Source: Mytilinidion resinicola
Taxonomy: Eukaryota; Ascomycota; Dothideomycetes; Mytilinidiales; Mytilinidiaceae
Assembly (NCBI RefSeq): GCF_010093595.1
Contig: NW_022985460.1
Coordinates: 257,829-321,828, forward strand
Length of the DNA stretch: 64,000 nt
Direction: 5' to 3'
In this document: in pieces, positions 21,890 to 32,553 of the stretch
Layout of the letters: each line of letters opens with the position of its first letter
Position numbering within the stretch: the stretch's first letter is position 1
Position numbers and translations under genes: made by a program
The notes under the pieces: generated by a model
The model's input: the letters and a program-made list of their open reading frames with translations, nothing else
The model's database searches: none
What the model was told of the DNA's origin: nothing

Positions 21890-24800
21890 AATAACTAAAC
21901 AACCTCACTATTATATAGTATAACGTCTATAAGAACTTAATAACCCAGAAGGAGTTCCTTAAAAAGGCGGAGAACGCTAGCCCGCAACCTATAGTACTAG
22001 CTATATAAGAACCGTAGAGGAACCCACGCGGGCAGGGGCAGGGGCATATAGTGCATACAACGCATATAACAAAGTTATACTATCTACTGCACGCAGGAGA
22101 GGAATACATAAGAGCCTGCATATACGTTAATAAATAACTAGATATTAATAAGTGGTCGGTTGTGCACTACTTACCAGATCTTAACACCCTCTCCCTTTGC
22201 GCAGGGGGAGAGAGGATCTATATTTACAACATCTACAACCCGAACCCCAACAGTATTATACAGGAACTACCCCTACTGCTAAACAATACCGAAGCGGAAT
22301 ATATTCTTATCGGAGATATAAACCTATACTATCCGCTATAGGGAGGAGTTTAAGTTGTGCAAATTAAGGAGCAAGCAGAGGAGCTCCTCCGCATCACGCG
22401 CGAAGCAGGCATAAACCTAGCCACGGAGGAAGGGCTAGAGACATAGGCAAAAGGAACATTATAGTCTATAATTAACCTTACATTTACAACAGGGTGGCTA
22501 ACAGAACAAATAATTTCCTCCACAGTACAAGAGGAATAGAACTGCAACTCTAATTACCGGCCTATATACACGGAGTTTAATATCTCACCACTAAAGGCAG
22601 CCGAACCCCCGCAGCGTAGGCTGTAGAAGGATATAGCATGGAAAGAAGTATAAAAGAACCTAGCAATACGGCTAGATAAGCTAGAAACTCGGAACAACCC
22701 GCAGGAGACGGAGGAAAATCTTAATATATTTGCATACCGCCTATATAAGTGCATACAAGCTATAATAGATAAAACTATACCACTTGCAAAGCTGTTAAAA
22801 TAAGTATTACCTGCGTAGTTAATAGAGTGCACTAAGGAAGTACAGGAGACGAGGCGGGCCTATAGAACCTGGTGCTTATTAAGAATAGTAGAGGACTAGA
22901 TTTTATACAGAGTATAGTATAATAGAAAGAAGAGGGCTATATATAAAGAGAGTATAAAAGCATAGCGCCGCGCAGTAGATAAGATTACGTCGGATCCGAA
23001 AGGCGTATAGAAGCTAGCTAAATAGGGTAGAACTGTTAGAAAGGAACCACGGCCACCGCCTTAATTCCCCTCTTTTTTACGGCCTAACAACGCAACGCTC
23101 TACACAGATAATAAGACTAAGGCCTAAATACTTGCGGAACAGTTCTTCCTACCCTCTGTAGAGGCAGACCTCTCTAATATTAAAGAATACTAATACCTAG
23201 AGCTGTATAAGTCCTTATAAGATATTATAGTAGAAGACATCCTCTCCGCGCTAATAGGAATAGCCCCGGACAAGGCCCCGGGTATTATAAAGATAACTAA
23301 CAGGATCCTTAAGAAATGCGAAACGCAGCTAGTACTAACGCTAGCCAGGTTCTTTACTAGGTGCGTGCGTATAGGGCACTACCTATAGCTATATAAAGAA
23401 TTAATTACTATAGTACTATATAAGCCTTAAAAAGCGTTCTATAATATAGTAAAGTTATATAGGCTAGTTACGCTGCTAGAAATAGTAGGTAAGCTGCTTA
23501 AACGCATTATAGTATAAAAACTATCTAAAATAGCAGAGGAGAAAGGCATGCTCCTACTAAGCTAAATAGGCGTAAGGCCCGAATAATCTATATAGATAGT
23601 ACTAGAACTTCTTATAGAATAAATATAAACTATATAAAAGGGTAACTTTTACCTTATTACCTTTTTTTTTAGCCTAGATATTTTAGGGGCCTTTAATAAA
23701 GTATTTTATAAGAAAATAATATATAACCTATAGGTCTAATATATACCGGAATAGATAGTCTAATTTATAGAATTATTCCTATAGAACTAAACTATAAAAC
23801 TTTTTATTAAAAGATATATTACTAAAACTATCCCGGTTAATACAGGTATACTATAAGAATTCTTATTTTTGCTAATCCTTTTCTTATTCTTTATAAGCAC
23901 GCTCCTGCCGGCACTATAAAAAGGTAATATAATAGCCTACAGGTTTATAAATAATACTAATATTCTTATATTTAGTAGAAGTATAGAAAAGAACTGCAGG
24001 GTAATTAAAAGTGCGTATATATAGTATATAAAGTGGGCGAAGAAGTATAGTATAGTATTTGCCCTAGATAAGTATTACTTTATATACTTTATAAGGCGCT
24101 ATTTAAATACAGTAAATATAAAGGCTATAGTAAATATCTAGGGCTTTATAAAGGGCCTAATTATAAAGCTCTGCGTGCTTAAAGTCTAGGTAAACTCTAA
24201 ACTTAAATAGGGCCTATATATATATATTATAAAGGAAAAGGCTATAGTATAGATAGAAGCTTTTATACGGCTAATAGTATTAATATAGAGCGTAAGCTTC
24301 TAAAAAGTATAGTATATATACTTAGTAGTTATTAAACCGGTTTTTATATATAGGTGCACTACCTAGTTTCTAATACTAGGTATAAAGAAATAAATTAGCA
24401 AAGCAAAAATTAAATAACTTAAAATAGCCTAGAACTACTGCCTTTATACTATTACAGGGGCGTATAAAATAATAGATATTAAAACGCTTAAATATAAAAT
24501 CTTTTACCCCCCTCTAAGGCTTAAGCTAGAGGAACTCGCAGTAGCGTATATAGACTGCACGCGCGCAGGCTAGGCTAGAGAGCATATTAAGACTATATAC
24601 CGCATTATTAGAAATACTATTAGGAGATACTATAAGCCTAGGAAAACGCCTAAATATAAGCCGAGCCGGCGTAATATACTAAAGAGGCTTACGGTTAAGG
24701 CTATAGTACTAGCCCTAAGGTATAAAGGGCAGTTAAATAACTTATATAAGCTTTTAAAATAAGAAGTAATAGAGGAATAAATAGAAGGCCTATAGAAAGA

Positions 24801-25250
24801 AATAAAGGGGCCCTTCTATGCCGGCCCTTAATATAAAATAGAATAAAAATTAGGCAACTAAATACTATAAGCTTATAAAAGTAGAAAGCTTAATTATTAC
24901 GCTTTTATAAACGGAATATATAGGGCTTAATATATACCTGCACTATATAAAGGTGCCTAATTACCTTCTACCTATATACCCCTGCAGGTATATACTATAG
25001 TTTCTAAAGTATATAGTAATATACTATAAATAACACTATAATAGCAGAGGTAATATATTTTTTAAGGCTAGAATAAGAATATATATATAGCTGTACAAAA
25101 ACTATAAAGGAAATAAGGCCGTTTTATAATAGTTCCTGCACTAAATAGATTTTTTACCCTACCTTTCTATAGCTAAAGAAATAGCAACGGAAAAGCTGGC
25201 TATACAGCTAGCCGACTTATATAGCTACGCCCTAAAAATAGAACTATACG
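21890..25250 (+). pseudogene. LINE ORF2 (endonuclease, reverse transcriptase, RNase H) remnant
   Basis: In one frame with dozens of stops one reads an apurinic-type endonuclease start (NNLTIIQYNVYKNL, LAIQEPW, ILIGDINLYYP). It is followed by a reverse transcriptase: KAPGIIKITNRILK, YRLVTLLEIVGKLLKRII (about 23459-23510), LDILGAFNKV (about 23671-23700) and FINNTNILIFS (about 23941-23970), where the catalytic FADD-type residues are mutated. An RNase H-like region follows near 24,900-25,200. Nearly every stop sits where W or Q is expected. It cannot encode enzyme. Confidence 0.75.
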
Positions 25251-25881
25251 CACGCACGTATATTATATAGCCACAGGCACGCCTGTAATAGGGTAACCCT
25301 CTAATTTCCTATTATCCTTTAATTTAATACCTTAGCTTTTAAGAAAAGGGCACGCGCGTATAGTAAGGGTACGCGCGCCCTAATACGGACCCCGGACCTT
25401 ACTAACTATCTAAATACTATATAACCCTAAAACCTAGGGCCTATAAACACTAAATTAATCCTAGAAAATATATTAAAATAGCTTATTCTATAGTAATACT
25501 TATAGAGCTGCTATACGTTTCCTATAGCCGCGCAGAAATAAAAGGAATATAAGGCGTTATATACTATAGAAAATAAGGTTTTTACCTAACTACTATAGAG
25601 CGAACGGTTTCCCCTTATAAATAAAACCTAGATAGCACTGCTATATAAACCCTAATAGGAGCTAAATCGGCCTAATAGAACCTAATAATAATAATAATAA
25701 TAATAATAGGTATAATTAGTATAATAAAGGTTATTACAGGTTTAGAGAAATATATAAGGCCTAATTTTATTTAACTAGGTAACTAAAAGTAGGTTATAGT
25801 TATCTAGAGCATCTGCGCTGCTAGATATATAACCCTACTATTTATTATCTATAAAAAATGCGTTTATATCTCTATATAGTA

Positions 25882-27704
25882 ACGTATTCTATAAGTAAGC
25901 CGTCCACTTTATTATAAAAACCGGCCTTAAACGTTAATTGCTCTACAACGCCAATAGATATTAACTATATATAACTTATAGCCTAATCTACAGCAACCTT
26001 TATATTATTTTTGCACGTATAAATATTATGCCTTAGCTCGCCGCAGCGTCTACAGCGCCGCGCGCTTCTGCTAGAATCTGCCCTGCCTTGCTGCCTTTTA
26101 CTTTAGGCGTTCTTATTAAGCCTTTAAGCAGCTATTTAAGAGCCTGCTTCTATTATTAGAGTTCCTTTTCTCTAGATCCGCTTTTTTTTACGCGCCTTGC
26201 GCTTTATAGCGGCTTTATTTACCTTTTAAAGGCTAGCAACTATATTATACAGTAGTATAGCTTAATATATTATTATTGCAGCACCTTTAGAAAGGCTGCT
26301 AAGCGCATTAAGAATTACTATAGGCGAGCTATTTTAATGCTTTTAAATATAATTATAAATTAAAGCTAATTAAAAGCCTAGCTTATAAGCGTTGCTTAGT
26401 ATTTTTAATTCCTATTAAGCCTCTACTATAGTAGAAGGCAATAGTATATAAAGCCGAATATTAAGCTTTAAAAGTACTACCTTTAAATTAAGCAGTATAA
26501 GGCCTGCGCTTTAAAAGCCTGCGCAAATATTACTTTTTATAATTAAGTTATAAAAGGCTGCTTTAAATACTAGTAAAAACTCTAGCTTTATAATATAGTT
26601 AATATAGTAGCGTATTAAGTCCTTAATTTAGCGCCTGTATGCCTTTTTTAACGGAGTAAAGCAGCTAATATTAAGCGGCTACAGCAGGTGCAATAAATAT
26701 GCTAGCATGCAGAGAGTAATAATATTATTCTCCTTATAAATCTCTTTAAATTTAAGCAAGCGGTGGCTCTTATAGCTATTAATAATTAGCAGCTAATACG
26801 TGCCTATAGTGCGATCCTTTATATACTTATTAAAATACTGCAGCCAGGCAATACTAAGCTTATTTATTATCCAGCTATTATTACTTACTACTATAACTTA
26901 GTTTAGTAGTATATTATTACCCTTATACTATATAAAAAGGTAGTACTTACCTAAAAAGATAATAAATAGCGGGATAGCCTATCTATAGGTATTAACTTCT
27001 TAGATTATTATTATCTATTCGCGATTACCTAGCTGTATTAATTTTAGATAATTGCACCGCTTAAAGCCTGTTATAACCACGCTAGTTAAGATAACGCCTA
27101 TTTAGAAGCTAGCTTTATTAAAGTTATATATATCTTTATTTAGGATGCTATACTTTGCTTTTATATTACGTATAAGCTTAAACTAATTGCTAATTACCTT
27201 TAGATCCTTGTATAAAGCTTTCTAATAATTGTACTTTTAATTAAATTGTGTTTTAAGCTTAGGTGTTCGCTTAATAAAGTTCTCTGGCCAGTTCTTGCCA
27301 ACGTGGCCGGCGGCGCGCTCGGCGAGCAATTTATTAGCTATCTCTCGTACAGCATATAGGTTGGGCGGAAATCCTCGCGAATCCAGGTCGCGTATATGTT
27401 GAACAACAACTAATTCCTCCAGCTTGGAAAGCTTCTTCGAATTAGGCTCAGAATCGCGTCGTGGGGTCGTTCCAGCGCGTCGATCTCGAAGTGTGCTTCT
27501 GGGTACGTTATATGTCGTAATAGCGCGCCGTTCGCTTTTAAATTGCTGCTGATTGATTGCTGCGATAGCTATATATATTCGACCTTTATTTTGTATTAAT
27601 TGCACGTTATATTGTCGACGCATAGTGGTTAGAAGTTAACGCGTCGCGTTTTTATAATAAAGTAGACGGCTCGCTTAGGTAGACGGCTCGCTTATGGAAT
27701 ACGT
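25882..27704 (-). mobile_element. Fot1/pogo-type DNA transposon, complete ends, TA target duplication
   Basis: Inverted ends start ACGTATTCYATAAG and continue through AGCCGTCYAC to TTTATTATAAAAA (left 25882-25920; right the reverse complement, about 27646-27704). Each is flanked by TA (25880-25881 and 27705-27706). Length 1.82 kb fits Fot1/pogo elements. The right end carries a 16-17 bp duplication of the inner repeat (two copies of GTAGACGGCTCGCTTA). A transposase remnant fills the interior on the minus strand. Confidence 0.85.
25980..27623 (-). pseudogene. pogo/Fot1-type DDE transposase remnant
   Basis: From ATG 27623 the first 128 codons are clean: MRRQYNVQLIQNKGRIYIAI with a Psq-type helix-turn-helix (YNVPRSTLRDR) and a CENP-B-type domain (LSKLEELVVVQHIRDLDSRG, GKNWPENFIKRTPKL). 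Beyond 27237 the frame is riddled with stops, yet the DDE domain is readable: an IIII-EVNTYR-AIPLFIIF block and NIITLYMLAYLLHLLQPLN near 26,660-26,730. At 26017-26060 a C-terminal knuckle CRRCGELRHNIYTC remains. The sharp change from clean to mutated is noted separately. Confidence 0.8.
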
Positions 27705-27764
27705 TATAAGAAAGTAGAAATACTATATAATTAAAAGCTTTCTATCTCTAAAAATAGCTGGACT

Positions 27765-28327
27765 AATAATAAGCTTAGTTTTAAGTAGTTAAAGCACTTT
27801 AATATATATATAAAGGCGCGTTAGGTAGGGTTATATAGGTTGCTAATTTTAGATAGCTATAAAAGCTACCTTAACTAAAATTTTAAGGATTATTATATTA
27901 AATAATAAATCCTTACCCTTTATATACCTGCGTATTTATTATATATACTTTAGCTACTTAATATAGTATACTTCTTACTATTAAAGCTAAAGTACTTTTA
28001 ATATATATAAGACTTAGCACGCTAATACATCTACTATATTAATAAAAAAGGCTTTTTACTAGCCTTTAAAAATGCATTTTTTAATATATTTATATATAAG
28101 AACTATAAAAAGGCCTTTAAGGCCTTTAGATTTGTTCCTATTAACGCGTAGGTAGTTCTTAATCGCTTTAATATATAGTTATAAACCCTACTACTAGTAC
28201 TTCTACTAGAAATACTATAGTAATTAAAAACCCTAAGTAATATATATAAATTTAGATTATAGTTAAGGCTAGTAAGTAATTCCTTTATACGGTTACTAAT
28301 AACTGCCTAAAAAGGCTTTTTAAAGCT
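27765..28327 (+). pseudogene. second pogo/Fot1-type transposase relic, 5' segment (split by MULE-1)
   Basis: Plus-strand reading gives WLKHFNIYIKARQVGLYRLL, ILDSYKSYLNQNF, YIPAYLLYILQLLNIVYF (27927-27974) and KGFLLAFKNAFFNIF, the second half of a pogo DDE transposase with TA-rich mutations. The frame resumes after MULE-1 at 31640. Confidence 0.7.
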
Positions 28328-28570
28328 TATTAAAAGGGGCGCTGCTAAATATACACCCTATATTTACTCGGTGTACACCCCTTTTCTACTCCGTATACAC
28401 CCTTCTTACGTCTGATCTTCTGATTCATCCGGAGGGCTCGGAGGAAGCTCCGGCGCTTAATTCTCACGCGCATCTATATGAAATGGGAAGGCTGTACAGC
28501 CTCACTATTTTATTGTGCATTCTTACCGTTTCCGTGAGGCTATATATATAGGCCAGCTACACGTAAGGCC

Positions 28571-28678
28571 TCACGTGAGGCCGTACGTGAGGCCGTACGT
28601 GAGGCCGTACGTGAGGCCGTACGTGAGGCCGTACGTGAGGCCGTACGTGAGGCCGTACGTGAGGCCGTACGTGAGGCT
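28571..28678. repeat. 12 bp tandem array GTACGTGAGGCC, nine units
   Basis: Nine head-to-tail 12 bp units (first TCACGTGAGGCC, last ending GGCT) in the subterminal part of MULE-1. The plus strand translates to a repetitive RPYV peptide, which is not regarded as a gene. Confidence 0.95.
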
Positions 28679-28846
28679 ACTTATGGCAAGGCTGTGCAGC
28701 ATACCCGTTTTACTATGCATACTTCCCGTTTCCTACAGTGTATATAGGCCGTTGTATTGCTACCTACGTGCCTACGTGCCTATGAGCATGCCAAAACAGT
28801 TAAATCCTCACCTTATTACGGCCTCTCTGTATTAAACCTGGCCCCC

Positions 28847-31531
28847 CTACATCGCCGCCGCGCCTTCCTGGCTATCCTGATCCATTAACCCCTCTATATA
28901 CTGCTCGTACAATGCCATCTAACGTTGGAGCTCCTTATAAGGAAGCAGCGCTGGCGCTGCCTGAGGCTGAGGAGCTAGCTAAGGCTAAGGAGCTGGCTGA
29001 GGCTCAGGATGAGCGCTATCATAACGCTGCGCAGCCCCTTTCCGTGGTGCTGCCTTCTTCCTAGGTGCCTTATCCTTTGCACCAGGCGGCCGGCCACGCT
29101 TCTTAGGTGCAGCAGTAGATGCAGTAGTAGGTGCGGGCGTAGGTGCGGCAGTAGGGGGGGGCCTAGGTATTACTGCATGCTCAAACTCGGGCGGATTAGT
29201 AAGCAAATCGTCGAATTCCGTGATAGCTGGTGTAGCGGCCGACTAAGGAGCACTCTAAGCGACAGGAGCTGGACGGGGGGCTACAAAAATAGGCGGTCCT
29301 GGCGGTGGAACTGTCGGCGTGCGTCCTGTAGGTATACCTGTAGGTCTAGCTGCCGCACCCGTGCCCGTAGCAATCTTAAATCTTAATAGCTCTCGCTGCG
29401 TATTGTTGTATGTATAATAGCCTCTCCTCGCAATAGTAGGCCGGCCGCGCCGGCGCTTAATAACAGCAGGATCCTCTATATCCTTAAAAGGCCTAAAAGG
29501 AATAGCTAGCTAATATCCTCCTGGCCGAACAAACTACTAATAGTAATCTATCTCTTCCGGTTATATATAGAGCACCGGATCTAGCCGATTTACAAGCGCT
29601 TGGTGTAGAGGATTATACAGTTTATGCGCACACGGAATGCTATAGATAGACTTAAACGTTTAAGTATAATTAAGTGGGTTGTATTTATTCGATTTAGCCT
29701 TTTAGAGCTGCTTTTTAAGGAGAATAAGCGCCTGCGGCGTCACCTTTTAATATAGGTTACGGAATTTAGGTTCTTTAATATTATACGGAGTATAGGCGTG
29801 ATATCTAGCTATTTTATCTTTAAACTTAGACCTAGAGTTAAGGATAAGGTTCTGTATATTAAGGAGAACGTTAAATAGATAGCTAGTTAACACCTAAAAA
29901 AAGCCCTTAAGTAGGCCGTGTAAGCCCTTATTTTATAATATAACTCTATAAGAAATTAAATCAGCATTATATATCTCTGCTACTTCCTTATTTCTTAGTT
30001 ATTCTTTAAGCTATACTTTTATCCTTTTTAGCGCTGCCTATTTAGCATATATATAGACCCTATACAAAGTTTAGGTATTAAATTTAGATATTTTAGTATT
30101 AAGAAAAATCACTTATATAGTACTAAAGTACCGCACCTTACAGGTATAGTAGGTGGCCTAATTCCACCTATATAGCTACTACTTATTCTCTATATATATT
30201 ACTAGGTTAGGGCGCTTCTTATAGTTATTAAGTAGCTTCTTCTAAGCCTTATTAAATTAAGCTATAACTTCCAGCTTTATTATGGCGGTCCAACGGGTAA
30301 GGAACTGCCCCCTTTTCTCCTGTTTCTTCTTCTAAATAGCTTCCTTCTTTTTATCTAATATAGGCGCAGGTAGCGCGCTGCCTGCGGTGTATATAGGTTC
30401 CTTTTTATACACTTTAGCTAGTTTAGTAACAATATTCTTTTTAATATACTATATATAGAGGAGGCGCGCGACTATAGGCTATTATTAATATAGTGCGTTT
30501 CTTAGAGCTTATTCTTTATCTATTAAGAAAACGCGTGGAATAAGAAAATAGCGCTTAAAGAGCTTAAAAAGCTGCAGTACTACCTAGTTATAGTTCGCCT
30601 CCTTCTTTTTTAGCAGGAAATAATAGGCAATTTTAAAGTTATTGCTAGTACACGTGACGCCGGTAATATATAGGAAGGGTATACCAAATCTATTAGTTTT
30701 ATAGGTGCAATCTAATAGAATAATATTGTAATTAGCCTGTAGGATCTTAATAGAATCCGGATAGGTAAAGAAAAGGTGTTTAATTTAGTTCTGCTTATCT
30801 TTTATAAAGTTATATATATACTTCCTATTACAGCCGTTAGGTGCCGGGAATATAGAGGTTTCTAACGTATAGAGGAGCGCCTAAATAGGCGTAAGGCCGC
30901 CGAAAAGCTTATTCCTATACCGGGTGCGCTTATTAGTAATATTATGCGCCGTAATAGTAACCCCTTTCTTTAACAGCTTTATATATATTTTATTAGGCTT
31001 TGTTCCGCTTAATATATCTATTTAAATAAGGGTATTTATAGATGCCGAGCGCTTTCTATTACAGGCGGCTGCTGTAGGTTTAAGTATAGCGTTGTAATTG
31101 TTATAAGCTTCCTCCACCGTCTCCTATAGCTAAACACGTGAGCTATTAACTCTAGGAGGCTGCCGAGTAAGCGTACCGCTTATCTTATAGTCTACTTTAT
31201 TAGTAGATATACTGCGCACGCGTGTATAAAACTTTCTAGTGCCTCTAAAGCAGCATCGGTACTATATTTTCCTTGTTTCCTTCGTCTTTCTGTCTGGTTT
31301 TAAACGGAACTTAATAAGCCTGTAGCCCTGCGCCTTTATATACTTTCTAAGCACTTCCTTAGCTTTATCTAGCGTATAGTAGAACCGTGGCGGTGGTGGT
31401 TTAAGGGCTATAGTAAGTGTATTAAGGAAGTTAAGGATTAGGATATAATGCTTTATAGCCACGCCGCACTTGGAAAGAGTATTTAGAATTAGTAAGAAAC
31501 GTAAGCGAGCGAATCGGAGGCCCCGGAGCAC
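28847..31531 (-). pseudogene. MULE-1 transposase remnant (MULE DDE, SWIM zinc, AT-hook)
   Basis: Minus-strand reading with RIP-type stops. It has an N-terminal FAR1-like segment (YYTLDKAKEVLRKYIKAQGY) and PDSIKILQANYNIILLDCTYKTNRFG (first catalytic Asp, near 30,685-30,725). Next are FKIAYYFLLKKEANYN and PRVFLIDKE (second Asp), then TFKSIYSIPCAHKLYN (SWIM-like Cys/His, near 29,620-29,670). After KRRRGRPTIARRGYY comes a GC-rich, unmutated C-terminal part with the AT-hook KKRGRPPGAKDKAPRKKA (about 29,050-29,110) and a stop at 28847-28849. About 890 codons. Not functional because of many stops. Confidence 0.8.
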
Positions 31532-31639
31532 TCCTCCGGACCAATTAGAAGATTAGACGTAAGAAGGGTGTATACGGAGTAGAAAAGGGGTGTACACCGA
31601 GTAAATATAGGGTGTATATTTAGCAGCGCCTATTAAAAG

Positions 31640-32386
31640 AGCTAAAGAAATACTATATAAAAATATACTTATTAAAGCCCGGGTTAAAAAGCTTAAAAAG
31701 CAACTAGTAGAAATAACTAAGTATAAAGGTTATAAAAGAAAGCAAATCCAGACTAGCAGTATAATTATCACGGTCTCGGGCGGCAGGATTGCCCTAGCTA
31801 GCTCGGGCAGGTAGGTAGAAATAATAACTAAATTTACTACGTGTTCTATAATGCACGGCAGGCAGGCGGGTTAAATAATAAGACGTAGCTTAAGAAGCTA
31901 CAAGGAGGCAGGGCGGCGGTCGGCAGGTATACTCCTGCCAAGGCTCGCATAGGCCCTTGCAACAAGGCCTCTCGCCGGGTCCTAACATCACGTGTTACGC
32001 TGTGTAGCAAGCTTTACCGTTCAAGCCGTAATAATATTAGTAGTTAGTTTTAAATTATTTAAAACTAGTAGTAATATATATTTTTATAGAGTTAATATTT
32101 ATAGGCCGGCAGAACTTTAGTTTACAGCGCGCTAAACTATATATAGCTAGTATACGCGAAAAAATCTTTTAATATTTAAAAACGTAATAACTAGGTTAAA
32201 TATAATAACCTAATTACCTATATTAAAGGCAGTAGAAAAGAATTTTCTAAAGTTTATTATTTTAGTAATTAGGTTATTAAAATATAATAAGCGCTATATT
32301 TCTAAGCTTCTAAAACTATTTAGAACTAAATAGAATTTTATAGAAAAATTCTTTTATAAATTAACTATATTTATAATATATAGAAG
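31640..32386. other. right part of the split pogo relic and unclassified TA-rich DNA
   Basis: The frame interrupted at 28327 resumes as KEILYKNILIKARVKKLKKQLVEITKYKGY and ends near 31,810 (pogo C-terminal coiled region). The remainder is RIP-like and unidentified; a GC-richer patch at 31,860-32,030 has no readable protein. Confidence 0.5.
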
Positions 32387-32553
32387 TATCTAGAAGGCGC
32401 TAGTACCTATACACCCCCTTTTTAGTAGTTGTACACCCCCCTTTCTAGTAGTTGTACACCCCCTAAACCCCTGTCGTTTCACCGCCCTCTAATTGGCTCG
32501 GAGGCCCGGCTAGGGCCTCCGATTCGCTCGCTTAATTCGCTTACCAATTCTAA

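Larger units (their letters stand above)
19990..25710 (+). mobile_element. non-LTR retrotransposon (LINE, I/Tad-like), RIP-degraded
   Basis: Order of parts: an ORF1 with Gln-rich N-terminus and cysteine knuckles, an ORF2 with endonuclease, reverse transcriptase and RNase H-like remnants, then a (TAA)n run at about 25684-25709, a 3' tail type known for I-group LINEs. Stop codons inside are nearly all TAG/TAA replacing expected W or Q codons, the RIP signature. Exact ends are not defined; the 5' limit is placed just before ORF1. Confidence 0.8.
28337..31630 (-). mobile_element. Mutator-like element MULE-1 (3,294 bp) with 9 bp target duplication
   Basis: Long inverted ends (left 28337-28420, right about 31545-31630), beginning GGCGCTGCTAAATATACACC and containing three spaced units of the type GTGTAYAC. 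The perfect duplication TATTAAAAG flanks it at 28328-28336 and 31631-31639. A 9 bp duplication, long TIRs and a FAR1/MULE-type transposase define the superfamily. Confidence 0.9.

Noticed and set aside
28571..28678. Possible CRISPR-like or peptide-coding array
   Set aside because: Head-to-tail 12 bp units without spacers, in a eukaryotic transposon; a simple tandem repeat. The RPYV peptide frame is a by-product.
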